In this document: positions 50,605 to 60,267 of the stretch, in pieces | Position numbering within the stretch: the stretch's first letter is position 1 | How the letters are laid out: the number at the start of each line of letters is the position of its first letter | Source: Sphingomonadaceae bacterium | Lineage (GTDB): Bacteria > Pseudomonadota > Alphaproteobacteria > Sphingomonadales > Sphingomonadaceae | DNA length: 64,000 nt | Reading direction: 5' to 3' | Assembly (NCBI GenBank): GCA_947453945.1 | Contig: CANGJB010000004.1 | Span: 39,405 to 103,404 of the forward strand | Translations under genes and position numbers: made by a program | Notes under the pieces: model-generated | The model's input: only the letters and a program-made list of their open reading frames with translations | The model's database searches: none | What the model was told of the DNA's origin: nothing

Positions 50605-52722
50605 ATGCGCATTTCCTTTATGCGAAAGCTTGGCTTGGCATCATCACTTGCGATGGCAGCAGGCGCCATCGCAGTGCCGGGCGCGATGGCGACGGTGACC
50701 GAGGCCATGCTGCGGTCCGTGCCGGGCGCCGAATGGCTGACTTATGGCGGCGATTATGCCGAGCAGCGCTTCTCCCCGCTCACGCAAGTGAACGAATACA
50801 ACGTCGATCAACTGGGCCTCGCCTGGTTTGCCGACATGGATACCGCGCGCGGGCAGGAAGCGACGCCGCTGGTGCATGACGGCGTTCTGTATGTCACCAC
50901 CGCCTGGTCGATGGTGAAGGCCTATGACGCGAAGACTGGCAAGCCGCTCTGGGCCTATGACCCCAAGGTGCCTCGCCAGACGCTGTACCGCGCCTGCTGT
51001 GACGCGGTGAACCGGGGCGTTGCCCTTTATGGTGACAAAGTGTTCGTGGCGGCGCTCGATGGCCGCCTGATCGCGCTTGATCAGAAGACCGGCAAGGTGC
51101 TGTGGGAGAAGGTCACGGTTCCGAACCAGACTGACTACACGATCACCGGCGCACCGCGCATCGTGAAGGGCCGTGTGCTGATCGGCGCGGCAGGTTCGGA
51201 ATACAAGGCGCGCGGCTACATCGCGGCTTATGACACCGAGACCGGCAAGGAAGTGTGGCGCTTCAACACCGTGCCCGGCAACCCGGCGCAGGGCTTCGGC
51301 AAGGAAGGCCTCAACAAGGCCGCGCACGAGGCAGCGGCCAAGACCTGGGGCAACAAGTGGTGGGAACTCGGCGGTGGCGGCACCGTTTGGGATTCGATCA
51401 CGTATGATCCGGAAACCAACCTCGTCCTCTTCGGCACCGGCAACGCCGAGCCGTGGAACCCGGCTGCCAATGGCCGCGAGGGTGACAGCCTTTACACTTC
51501 CTCCATCGTGGCGGTGAATGCCGATACCGGCCAGTACGCCTGGCATTATCAGGAGACGCCGGAAGATCGCTGGGACTTCGATTCGGACCAGCAGATCACG
51601 ATTGCGGACGTGAACATCGGAGGCGCCAAGCGCCATGTCGCGATGCATGCCCCCAAGAACGGGCATGTCTATGTGCTCGATGTGAAGACCGGCAAGTTCA
51701 TCTCGGGAACCCCGTGGGTGCCGGTGAACTGGGCAACGGGCCTCGATCCGGAGACCGGCCGCCCGTCGATCAATCCTGATGCGCGCTACGAGAAGACTGG
51801 CAAGCCCTTCGTCAGCCTCCCCGGCGCAGTCGGCGCACACAGCTGGCAGCCGCAAAGCTACAGCCCCAAGACCGGCTATCTCTATATCCCGACCAACCTC
51901 GCCGCTTATCCTTATGCGGCGGCAAAGGACTGGAAGCCGGGCGGCGTCGGCTGGTCGATCGGGCTTGACGGCTATGCCGTATCGATGCCCGCCGATCTCA
52001 AGGTTCAAGCGGGCGCGAAGGCTGCGACCACCGGCCAGCTGGTGGCGTGGGACGTGGCGAACAAGAAGGCGGCGTGGAAGGTCGATCTCACCGGACCTTC
52101 GAACGGCGGCGTGCTTTCTACCGCGGGCAACCTCGTGTTCCAGGGCACAGCGAGCGGCGATTTCGTCGCCTACACCGCAGACAAGGGTGAGAAGCTCTGG
52201 TCGTTCCCGGCACAGAGCGGCATCATCGCAGCTCCGATGACCTATGCGATCGGCGGCGAACAATACGTCGCGATCCTCGTCGGCTGGGGCGGCGTGTGGG
52301 ATGTGGCCACCGGCGTTCTGGCGAACAAGGGCGGCGCAGGCCACAACATCAGCCGCCTGCTGGTGTTCAAGCTCGGTGCATCGGGCCAGCTGCCTGCAGC
52401 GCCGCCGATGAACCAGATGGTGCTCGATCCGCCGCCGTTCACCGGCACGACCGCACAGGCGACCAAGGGCGGGCAGCTCTACGGCCGGTATTGCGCCATG
52501 TGCCACGGCGACGCGGCGATCTCGGGCAGCCTCAACCCTGACCTGCGCCATTCGGGCGTGATCGGTTCGGCCGAGGCGGTGAAGGCGATCGTGCTGGGCG
52601 GCCAGCTCCATGAACTGGGCATGGTCTCGTTCAAGGCGGCGCTGAAGCCGGCAGATGCCGAGGCCATCCGCATGTACATCATCAAGCGCGCCAACGAGGA
52701 CAAGGCGCTGGGAGCCCACTGA
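50605..52722 (+). CDS. PQQ-dependent quinohemoprotein alcohol dehydrogenase
   Basis: YGGDYAEQRFSPLTQVN; vicinal Cys LYRACCDAVNRG; repeated W-motifs; C-terminal heme c CAMCH. Confidence 0.94.
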   Translation: MRISFMRKLGLASSLAMAAGAIAVPGAMATVTEAMLRSVPGAEWLTYGGDYAEQRFSPLTQVNEYNVDQLGLAWFADMDTARGQEATPLVHDGVLYVTTAWSMVKAYDAKTGKPLWAYDPKVPRQTLYRACCDAVNRGVALYGDKVFVAALDGRLIALDQKTGKVLWEKVTVPNQTDYTITGAPRIVKGRVLIGAAGSEYKARGYIAAYDTETGKEVWRFNTVPGNPAQGFGKEGLNKAAHEAAAKTWGNKWWELGGGGTVWDSITYDPETNLVLFGTGNAEPWNPAANGREGDSLYTSSIVAVNADTGQYAWHYQETPEDRWDFDSDQQITIADVNIGGAKRHVAMHAPKNGHVYVLDVKTGKFISGTPWVPVNWATGLDPETGRPSINPDARYEKTGKPFVSLPGAVGAHSWQPQSYSPKTGYLYIPTNLAAYPYAAAKDWKPGGVGWSIGLDGYAVSMPADLKVQAGAKAATTGQLVAWDVANKKAAWKVDLTGPSNGGVLSTAGNLVFQGTASGDFVAYTADKGEKLWSFPAQSGIIAAPMTYAIGGEQYVAILVGWGGVWDVATGVLANKGGAGHNISRLLVFKLGASGQLPAAPPMNQMVLDPPPFTGTTAQATKGGQLYGRYCAMCHGDAAISGSLNPDLRHSGVIGSAEAVKAIVLGGQLHELGMVSFKAALKPADAEAIRMYIIKRANEDKALGAH

Positions 52723-52782
52723 GAAATCGCCGGTCCCTGGCAAGCACCAAGGGGCTGGATTCAAGTAATGCATTGAAAAGTT

Positions 52783-52811
52783 GGGGGCTTCGTCGCTTTG
52801 ATGAAGCCCCC
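52783..52811 (+). terminator. Stem-loop after the PQQ dehydrogenase
   Basis: GGGGGCTTC...GAAGCCCCC. Confidence 0.6.
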
Positions 52812-52930
52812 TCCCCTTTCCGAGAAGATGGGTGCGGACTGCCTGAGCACGCAGGGCACCCGTTCTTGAGGCCCTTAAACAACCTGGCTTTCCGCAAAGT
52901 GGCCGCACGCGATATCGGTTCTCGAAAGGC

Positions 52931-54361
52931 GTGTTCCCAATGTTCGACCTTTCCAACGCGATGGCAGTGCTCGGGTCGGTTCTTGTAACGGGTGGCTGGC
53001 TGATCCGCGTTGTCATGCTAGGCATCTTGCCGCTGAAGCGTTCACCGCAGGCCGCGACAAGTTGGCTTCTGCTGATCTTTCTATGGCCTGTGCCGGGATT
53101 GATCCTGTTTCTGGCGATAGGCCGCGTGCGGGGTTCCCGATCCCGCCACGAGCGCATTCTGAAGCTTGCGCCGTTCCTTGCCGAAACCGCCGCCGCCATC
53201 GCGCAGGTCGGGCCGCCCATGCCAGATGGACCGCACGACGTCCCCGACCTTGCCGCAAGACTTGGCGGCTTTCCGGCTGTTGGGGGCAACGCGCTGGAAT
53301 TTCTGGACGAGTACGATGGCGTGATCGAACGCCTGATCGCCGATATCGACAGCGCGCGCGACCATGTGCGGATCATGGCCTATATCTTCGCCCACGATGA
53401 CACCGGCTCGCGAGTGACCGCGGCCCTTGCAAGGGCGGTCCAGCGCGGTGTTGTCTGCCATGTGCTCATTGACCCGGTCGGATCGCATCGCTGGCGGCGC
53501 CAGACACTGGCCGCACTGGTGCAGGCGGGCGTCAACGCGCAGGAAACCCTGCCGGTGTCGTTCCTGAACCTGCGCCGACGTAGCGACATGCGCAACCATC
53601 GCAAACTGTTCATCATCGACGGGGTGATCGGCTACGCGGGATCGCAGAATCTGGTCAACAAGACTTTCCGCCCGGGCATCACCAATCAGGAAATGGTCGT
53701 GCGCACAGCGGGCCCGTTGGTCGCAGCGATGACCGCGGTGTTCGTGGCGGATTGGTATTGCGAAACCGAAGTGCTCCTCCAGCCCCTTCCCTGCATTGCG
53801 CCACGCCGTGGGGACATGACCGCGCTGCTTCTGCCTAGCGGCGCGGAATATCCGTTGCGAGGCTTCGAGACGATGCTGATCTGGTTGATCCATTCCGCCC
53901 GCGAGCGCGTGATCCTCACCACCCCCTATTTCATTCCCGACGAGGCGCTGCAGAACGCGATGCAGATTGCCATCGCGCGCGGGGTGGAGGTGATCCTCAT
54001 TGTCTCCGCGGTCACGGACCAGCCCCTCGTGCGCCTGGCCCAATGCTCGTACTATGATGATCTGCTCTGCGCCGGCGTGCGCATCATGTGCTTTCCGGAG
54101 CGCCTGCTGCACGCCAAGAATGTCAGCATCGATGGCCGCGTGGGTATTGTGGGATCGAGCAATATCGACATCCGCTCGTTCCAGCTCAACGAGGAAGTCA
54201 GCCTCCTGTTGTTCGATCCGGGCTCGGTGGGCGAACTCGTCGCACGGCAGGAACAAGCCATTGCGGCTAGCGAACAGCTCGATCTGGCAACATGGCGGCA
54301 GCGATCAAAGCTGCGGCAACTGGGCGAAGGCGTGGCGCGTCTTGTGAGCCCGCTGCTGTAA
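52931..54361 (+). CDS. cls: cardiolipin synthase / phospholipase D family
   Basis: N-terminal TMs; two HKD motifs NHRKLFIIDGVIGYAGSQN and LHAKNVSIDGRVGIVGSSNIDIRSFQLNEE. Confidence 0.92.
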   Translation: MFPMFDLSNAMAVLGSVLVTGGWLIRVVMLGILPLKRSPQAATSWLLLIFLWPVPGLILFLAIGRVRGSRSRHERILKLAPFLAETAAAIAQVGPPMPDGPHDVPDLAARLGGFPAVGGNALEFLDEYDGVIERLIADIDSARDHVRIMAYIFAHDDTGSRVTAALARAVQRGVVCHVLIDPVGSHRWRRQTLAALVQAGVNAQETLPVSFLNLRRRSDMRNHRKLFIIDGVIGYAGSQNLVNKTFRPGITNQEMVVRTAGPLVAAMTAVFVADWYCETEVLLQPLPCIAPRRGDMTALLLPSGAEYPLRGFETMLIWLIHSARERVILTTPYFIPDEALQNAMQIAIARGVEVILIVSAVTDQPLVRLAQCSYYDDLLCAGVRIMCFPERLLHAKNVSIDGRVGIVGSSNIDIRSFQLNEEVSLLLFDPGSVGELVARQEQAIAASEQLDLATWRQRSKLRQLGEGVARLVSPLL

Positions 54362-55086
54362 TGCCCTCTGCGCCCCAGATCACCGTGGCGAGCTATAACA
54401 TCCACAAGGCCATCGGCACGGATGGACGTTATGAACCCGAGCGCATTCTGGCCGTTCTGGCGGAGATCGGTGCCGACGTGGTCCTGCTGCAGGAGGCCGA
54501 CAAGCGCTTCGGCCCGCGCACCACGGTGCTGCCTTTCGCCATGATCGCAGCGCGCACCGGCTACCGGCCCGTGAGCATCGGTGCGCACCCGCATGGCCTT
54601 GGCTGGCATGGCAATGCGGTGCTCGTCTCCGAGAGGGTGACGATCACTGCGGCTCTTCCGCTGGTGCTGCCCTCGCTCGAGCCGCGCGGGGCGATCCTTG
54701 TGGAAACCCTCGTCGAGGGCCGCGCGCTGCGCCTGGGCGGGATGCACCTTGATCTGACCGGCCTGCGGCGGCGGCGGCAAGCCCGCGCGATCATCACGCA
54801 AATGGCAGCGCGGCCCGATCCGATGCCAACCGTGCTGATGGGCGATCTCAACGAATGGCGCCGGCACAGCGGCTGCCTGATCGATTTTGACCGGACTTAT
54901 GCCATCGCCCCGACCGAGCCGAGCTTTCCCGCGGGCAGGCCGCTTGCACGGCTGGACCGGATCATGGCCGGCCCCGGTATCGAGATCGCGGGCTCCGGCA
55001 CGCACCGCACGGCCCTTTCACGGATCGCATCGGATCATCTGCCGGTATGGGCGGCACTGCAGTTCAGCCCGGACGAGCGGGAGTGA
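54361..55086 (+). CDS. endonuclease/exonuclease/phosphatase family protein
   Basis: TAATG overlap; ITVASYNIHKAIG; VVLLQEAD; MGDLNEWRR; LSRIASDHLPVWA. Confidence 0.9.
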   Translation: MPSAPQITVASYNIHKAIGTDGRYEPERILAVLAEIGADVVLLQEADKRFGPRTTVLPFAMIAARTGYRPVSIGAHPHGLGWHGNAVLVSERVTITAALPLVLPSLEPRGAILVETLVEGRALRLGGMHLDLTGLRRRRQARAIITQMAARPDPMPTVLMGDLNEWRRHSGCLIDFDRTYAIAPTEPSFPAGRPLARLDRIMAGPGIEIAGSGTHRTALSRIASDHLPVWAALQFSPDERE

Positions 55087-55097
55087 GTAGTTTCCGA
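55084..55097 (+). promoter_or_regulatory. TGGGTA-NN-TTCCGA motif (one mismatch) toward the cupin gene
   Basis: TGAGTAGTTTCCGA, about 119 bp upstream of the cupin ATG. Confidence 0.5.
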
Positions 55098-55215
55098 GGC
55101 TGCTTCACAAGCCCTTGGCGCGCTTAGCTATCCGTATATGGCGCAGCCCGCAGGACCTCGTCGATGCCATCTTCAAGATGAATCGCTGAACGGCCGCCCA
55201 ACAACGGAGTTGAAG

Positions 55216-55683
55216 ATGACCATTCAGGATATCGGCCCGAAGCCGCAATCGTTCGATATCGAAGGCGCGACGCAGGAAAACCGGAACTATCGTTCGGTTG
55301 CGTGGAGCGGGCGCTATTTGCAGGTAACCTTGATGTCGATCCCGGTGGGCGGCGATATCGGGCTGGAAATGCATGCCGAAACCGACCAGTTCCTGAGGCT
55401 GGATGCGGGCAGCGGACTGGCCGAGATGGGCCCGGCTCGGGATCAGTTGACGTTCCGCCGTGAGGTGAAGGATGGCTGGTGCATTCTGGTGCCGGCGGGA
55501 ACGTGGCACAACGTCACCAATACCGGTGACGAACCGATGCAGGTCTACACGATCTATGCGCCGGCCCATCACGCACCCGGAAGGATCCAGAAAACGGCTG
55601 CAGATGCCGCTGCGGACACCGGCGATGAACCGGCCGAATGGTCGGTGCAGCCGGCCCATGCGACAGCCGACCGCCACGGCTGA
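55216..55683 (+). CDS. cupin domain protein
   Basis: SIPVGGDIGLEMHAETDQFLRLDAGSGLAEMG; WCILVPAGTWHNVTNTGDEPMQVYTIYAPAHH. Confidence 0.88.
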   Translation: MTIQDIGPKPQSFDIEGATQENRNYRSVAWSGRYLQVTLMSIPVGGDIGLEMHAETDQFLRLDAGSGLAEMGPARDQLTFRREVKDGWCILVPAGTWHNVTNTGDEPMQVYTIYAPAHHAPGRIQKTAADAAADTGDEPAEWSVQPAHATADRHG

Positions 55684-55786
55684 GGGCGCATTCCCCGGCC
55701 CCTGCCGGATTGTAGGTAGATGCCGATTCTGTCAGGCCTGTGCCGATCACGCCTAGACCCGGCAGCGTGGCCCAGATGACGCAACC

Positions 55787-57064
55787 ATGATGACCGGCGA
55801 AACCGGATTGTCGGCGCCGGAACCCGAGGCAGGCGTGCCAGCGACGAGGCCGATCCGCGCGTTCCTTGTTGCCTACAAATGGTCGATTATCATGGGCCTG
55901 GCCGCGCTTGGCGCAACGCTCTGGGCCACGTTTGCCTACCTGCGCGGCACTGAGGTCCGATTGGAAACCGTGCGCCGGGGCGATCTGGTAGAAACCGTGG
56001 TGGCCAGTGGTCACGTCGAATCCCGGTTCCGGGTGGCAATTGCCAGCCAGATGACCGGGACTGTCGCGCAAGTGCCCGTGCAGGAAGGCGAGACAGTGCG
56101 CGCCGGGCAGACCCTGCTCGTGCTGGGCTCGGGCGAACTCGCCAATGCCTCCACGCAGGCGCGCGGCGTGGTCGCACAGGCTGAAGCGCAGATGCGCCGC
56201 ATGCGCGAGCTTTCGCTGCCCGCTGCGCGTGAGGCCCAGCGCTCGGCTGCGGCCAGCCTGCGCGGCATGCAAGCGATCTATGACCGGACCGCGACGCTGA
56301 TGCGCAAAGGCTTTCTAACCCGCGCCCAATTCGACGAAGCGCAGAAGAATCTGGATGTGGCGCGGGCCCAACTGGCGACTGCATCTGCTGAGGTTAGCGG
56401 CGCGCAGGCTGGCGGCAGCGACTATGCCGTGGCGCAGTCGCAGCTCGGGCAGGCTAGCGCAGGGTATGCAGCCGCCACATCGCGCCTCGCCTACACGCGG
56501 ATTGCGGCGCCGAGGGACGGCGTGCTGATTGGCCGCAGCGTCGAACAGGGCACGGTGGTTACACCGGGCCAGGTGCTGATGGTGCTGGCGCCTGCAGGGG
56601 GTGTTCAGCTCGTCATGCAGATCGACGAGCGCAATCTGGGCAAGCTCGCCATCGGTCAGCCGGCGCTGGCATCGGCCGATGCCTATCCCGGGCAGCACTT
56701 TGCCGCGACCATCGCCTTCATCAACCCTGGCATCGATATCGCCCGCGCTTCTGCCGCGGTGAAGCTCACGGTCCCGAACCCGCCGGCCTATCTGCGGCAG
56801 GACATGACCGTTTCGGTTGATATCGAGACCGCACGGAGGAGGACGGCGCTGGTGCTCCCGATTGCGGCAGTTCACGATGTGCTGACTGCAAGTCCCTGGG
56901 TGCTGGTGGTGCAAGGCGGCCGCGCTGTGCGCCGCGCGGTGACGCTCGGGCTGGTAGGCAATCTGCAGGTCCAGATCCTCACCGGGCTGGCGGCGGGTGA
57001 TGCCGTGATCCCGGCCACTTCGGCAATTGCGGCGGGCGCGCGGGTCCACGCGGCGGCGCCATGA
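55787..57064 (+). CDS. periplasmic adaptor (HlyD/MacA-like membrane fusion protein)
   Basis: [78 protein letters not shown]. Confidence 0.9.
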   Translation: MMTGETGLSAPEPEAGVPATRPIRAFLVAYKWSIIMGLAALGATLWATFAYLRGTEVRLETVRRGDLVETVVASGHVESRFRVAIASQMTGTVAQVPVQEGETVRAGQTLLVLGSGELANASTQARGVVAQAEAQMRRMRELSLPAAREAQRSAAASLRGMQAIYDRTATLMRKGFLTRAQFDEAQKNLDVARAQLATASAEVSGAQAGGSDYAVAQSQLGQASAGYAAATSRLAYTRIAAPRDGVLIGRSVEQGTVVTPGQVLMVLAPAGGVQLVMQIDERNLGKLAIGQPALASADAYPGQHFAATIAFINPGIDIARASAAVKLTVPNPPAYLRQDMTVSVDIETARRRTALVLPIAAVHDVLTASPWVLVVQGGRAVRRAVTLGLVGNLQVQILTGLAAGDAVIPATSAIAAGARVHAAAP

Positions 57065-58401
57065 ACCGCTTCTTGCCGTTCGAATGGATTGCCGCCGTGC
57101 GTTTCTTGCGCGAAGGTCGGCTCCAGACCGCGTTCATCATCCTTGGGATCACCATCGGGGTGGCGGTGATCGTGTTCATGTCCGCACTGCTTTCGGGCCT
57201 TCAGGTCAATTTCCTCAGCCGGGTGTTGACCTCCTCCGCACAGATCCAGCTGCTCCCGCCCGATCAGGTGGCGCGCCCCTTGCGCGGGGCCTCGGGCATG
57301 ATCGAGGACGCGGTGATCCAGCGCCCGGCGCAGCGGATCGTCTCGATCGATCAGTGGCAGAAGATCCGCAAGCGGATGATGACGCTGCCCGGCATCCTCA
57401 TGGCCGCCCCCACGATGTCCGGCTCCGCGCTGGCCGTGCGTGGTGACGCGAGCCGCGCGGTCAGTATCACCGGGGTGGAGCCGGAGAGCTACTTCCGCAT
57501 CATCCGCATTCCGGATTACATCACGGCGGGCAAACCGGCGCTGGCGAGCGACGAGATCATTGTGGGCAAGCAGCTGGCCGATGATCTGGGAGCGGGTCTG
57601 GGCGACAAGCTCAATCTTCAGGCCGCTTCCGGGAACACGGCGGTGCTGCGCATTTCCGGCCTATTCGATCTGGGCAACAAGGCCGCAAACGAGCGCGCCA
57701 CCTATGTTTCTCTGCGCACCGCGCAATCGCTGCTGGGCCGGGTGGGAAGCGTCACCACAATCGAGCTCAAGATCAGCGACATCTATGCCGCAGAAACACT
57801 GGCGCAGCAGATCGCAGCCGCCAATCCGGTCAAGGCGGAAAGCTGGATCGCCACCAATGCGCAGTTCTTCACAGCGGTGCGGGCGCAGCAGTCTTCCAAC
57901 ACGGTCATCAGGCTGTTCGTCGGCCTTTCAGTAGCCTTCGGGATTGCCGCAGTGCTGGTGGTCTCCGTAATTCAGCGATCGAAGGACATCGGCATCCTGC
58001 GCGCCATGGGCACGACGCGGGGCCAGATCCTGCGCATATTCCTGATCCAGGGCGGGCTCCTAGGCCTGATAGGCGCGGTGATTGCCAGCCGCGCGCGCGA
58101 GTTGCTGGTCCAAGTGGGTCTGGGCCATGTGGCAGACAACAAGGCCATGAACATGTCGGGCGGCGAGCAACAGCGGGTCGCCATCGCAAGGGCGCTCGTG
58201 ATGCAGCCTGCGCTGGTGCTGGCTGACGAGCCGACCGGCAATCTTGACAGCCGCTCTGCCGAAAACGTGTTCGATCTGATGCGACAGGTCAATCGCGCCA
58301 GCGGGACCAGCTTCCTGATCGTCACGCACAATCTCGATCTGGCGCAGCGCTGCGACCGCATCATCGATGTTGCTGATGGCCGGTTGGTGGCTCCTCGCTA
58401 G
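57061..58401 (+). CDS. Chimera: truncated FtsX/MacB-type permease fused in frame to the C-terminal half of an ABC ATPase lacking Walker A
   Basis: Permease to [13 protein letters not shown], then [54 protein letters not shown]...LIVTHNLD; no GxxGxGKS/T in the ORF. Confidence 0.85.
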   Translation: MNRFLPFEWIAAVRFLREGRLQTAFIILGITIGVAVIVFMSALLSGLQVNFLSRVLTSSAQIQLLPPDQVARPLRGASGMIEDAVIQRPAQRIVSIDQWQKIRKRMMTLPGILMAAPTMSGSALAVRGDASRAVSITGVEPESYFRIIRIPDYITAGKPALASDEIIVGKQLADDLGAGLGDKLNLQAASGNTAVLRISGLFDLGNKAANERATYVSLRTAQSLLGRVGSVTTIELKISDIYAAETLAQQIAAANPVKAESWIATNAQFFTAVRAQQSSNTVIRLFVGLSVAFGIAAVLVVSVIQRSKDIGILRAMGTTRGQILRIFLIQGGLLGLIGAVIASRARELLVQVGLGHVADNKAMNMSGGEQQRVAIARALVMQPALVLADEPTGNLDSRSAENVFDLMRQVNRASGTSFLIVTHNLDLAQRCDRIIDVADGRLVAPR

Positions 58402-59123
58402 TGTCGGGGCTGTCGGTTGTCGGGATCGGTAAGCGTTATGGCGCGCGTCAGGTTCTTGAGGGCATTTCGCTGCATGTCGAACCGGGGGAGATTGTCGGGC
58501 TGCTGGGCCCGAACGGCGCGGGCAAGACGATCTGCTTCTATGCGATTGTCGGCATGATCGCCGTGGACCAGGGCCACATCCTGCTCGGCAAGACCGATGT
58601 GACCGGTCTCACCATGTCAGCCCGGGCTCTGATGGGGCTTGGCTATCTGCCGCAGGAAGCCTCGATCTTCGGCGGGATGACAGTCGCTGAAAACATCCGC
58701 GCGGTGCTTGAGCTGGTTACCGACGACAAGGCGGCGATCGCTGCCGAATTGGAAAGCCTCTTGCACGAATTTCGCATCGACCAAGTGCGTGACACATCTG
58801 CCATCGCGCTTTCAGGCGGGGAACGGCGGCGCTGCGAGATCGCGCGGGCGGTCGCCGCGCGGCCCAAGGTTCTGCTGCTGGACGAGCCGTTTGCGGGGGT
58901 CGATCCGCTGTCGGTGCTCGATATCAAGGTCATGGTGCGGGATCTGAAGCGCCGGAATATCGGCGTGCTGATCACCGATCACAACGTGCATGAAATGGTC
59001 GAGCTCGTTGACCGCGCCTATGTGATATATCGCGGGCGAATACTGTTCGAGGGGACGCCTGCCGCACTCGTCGCCGATCCTCAGGTGCGCCAACTCTATC
59101 TAGGCGAAGACTACAAGGGCTGA
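58401..59123 (+). CDS. ABC ATPase, LptB-like paralog (GTG start)
   Basis: GLLGPNGAGKTICFYAIVGMI; LGYLPQEASIFGGMTVAENIRAVLE; ALSGGERRRCEIARA; LDEPFAGVDPLSV; GVLITDHNVHEMVELVDRAYVI. Confidence 0.92.
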   Translation: MSGLSVVGIGKRYGARQVLEGISLHVEPGEIVGLLGPNGAGKTICFYAIVGMIAVDQGHILLGKTDVTGLTMSARALMGLGYLPQEASIFGGMTVAENIRAVLELVTDDKAAIAAELESLLHEFRIDQVRDTSAIALSGGERRRCEIARAVAARPKVLLLDEPFAGVDPLSVLDIKVMVRDLKRRNIGVLITDHNVHEMVELVDRAYVIYRGRILFEGTPAALVADPQVRQLYLGEDYKG

Positions 59124-59135
59124 CGCAGGGGCCTC

Positions 59136-59543
59136 TCAGCGCTGGTCGAGATAGGCGGCGAGCGATAGCCCGCACTGCGCCAGCCCTTCTTCCAGATAGT
59201 CGCTGGCAAGGGGAATGCCGATCACATAGCGCGCCGCACCGGCGCGGCCGATATCGTCCCATTCGGCTTCCGCAGCCTTCCATTCGCTGAGATCGAAATC
59301 ACCGCGCCCCATGAGGATCAGGCCGATCAGCTCCCGCTGCTCGTCATCATTGAGATCGCTGATGGCGGAGACGATCTCGTGCTGGGTCTGGTCACCGGGC
59401 CCGAACTCAAGCGCATCTACCCCGCAGTCGTCGCTGGGATTGGAGCCGCTGTCCGGATTGGACTGAGGGACTTTCGCATCGAACTCGCGCACCAGAAGCA
59501 GGATCTCAAACGCCGTTTCAGGCGTCAGGGTCAGGTTTGGCAT
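59136..59543 (-). CDS. DUF3775-like protein
   Basis: LTPETAFEILLLVREFDAKVP; SDLNDDEQRELIGLILMGRGDF. Confidence 0.75.
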   Translation of the reverse strand: MPNLTLTPETAFEILLLVREFDAKVPQSNPDSGSNPSDDCGVDALEFGPGDQTQHEIVSAISDLNDDEQRELIGLILMGRGDFDLSEWKAAEAEWDDIGRAGAARYVIGIPLASDYLEEGLAQCGLSLAAYLDQR

Positions 59544-59558
59544 GGGACCCGCGCGCCC

Positions 59559-60011
59559 TCAGGCTTCGAGCAGCGATGGCGGGCCATCGCTCGCAATCAG
59601 CAGACTGCAGGGCAGGCTTTCCAGCAATTGTGCGCCGACCGAGCCTTCGAACCAGCGCGCCAAAACCCCCTTGTAGCTATGCCCGATCACGGCAAGATCA
59701 GCTTTTATCTCTTTGATGTAGCCTATGATTTCGGCTGTGGGCCCACCATCGCGGATGCAGATGTTCGTGGGGATTCCGGCATGGGCAAAGACGCGGGCGG
59801 TATCTTCTAGTTTGTCCAGAAGCAGGCGGCGCTCCGCTTCGATGAGTTCGTCCGGCACGTAAGCGGGATCAAGCAGCAGCCCGCCCGATGTGACGACGAT
59901 CCCCAGCAGATGCAGTTCGCCCCGGCACGCCCGTGCCATTTCAGCACCCCGGCGCAAGGCTGCTTCGCTCGCACCGCTGCTTTCATAGGCCACCACGATT
60001 TTCTGGAACAT
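59559..60011 (-). CDS. universal stress protein (UspA family)
   Basis: MFQKIVVAYESSGASEAALRRGAEMARACRGELHLLGI; ADLAVIGHSYKGVLARWFEGSVGAQLLESLPCSLLI. Confidence 0.92.
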   Translation of the reverse strand: MFQKIVVAYESSGASEAALRRGAEMARACRGELHLLGIVVTSGGLLLDPAYVPDELIEAERRLLLDKLEDTARVFAHAGIPTNICIRDGGPTAEIIGYIKEIKADLAVIGHSYKGVLARWFEGSVGAQLLESLPCSLLIASDGPPSLLEA

Positions 60012-60026
60012 GCGATTGTGTCCTTG

Positions 60027-60054
60027 GCCGGCAGGCAAGCAGGCAGGCAGGCAA
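60027..60054. repeat. (GGCA)n/(GCAG)n tetranucleotide microsatellite upstream of usp
   Basis: ggccggcaggcaagcaggcaggcaggca. Confidence 0.75.
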
Positions 60055-60091
60055 ACTTGACCACTAACTGCCAGGCGAGCGCGCGGAAGGA

Positions 60092-60105
60092 TCGGAATCT
60101 ACCCA
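60092..60105 (-). promoter_or_regulatory. TGGGTA-NN-TTCCGA motif toward usp
   Basis: Minus strand TGGGTAGATTCCGA, about 81 bp upstream of the Usp ATG. Confidence 0.6.
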
Positions 60106-60132
60106 ATTCGCTCTCAGGCCCGTTCTGGCGCC

Positions 60133-60146
60133 TGGGTAGTTCCCGA
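60133..60146 (+). promoter_or_regulatory. TGGGTA-NN-TTCCGA motif (one mismatch) toward the 60268 gene
   Basis: TGGGTAGTTCCCGA, about 122 bp upstream of the ATG. Confidence 0.55.
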
Positions 60147-60267
60147 TGGTTTTGCCGTGCGTTTCTGGGGCGCAAACCGGCACGGGAAGATTGCCTAGTC
60201 GGCGCGTCATCGCTCGTCCGGCCAAGATGCGCCTGATCCCACCTTCTGCAACGGAGATCGCTACGCC

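Noticed and set aside
50644-53376. 910-aa minus-strand ORF
   Set aside because: Antisense to the clear PQQ dehydrogenase and cls; no recognisable domain.
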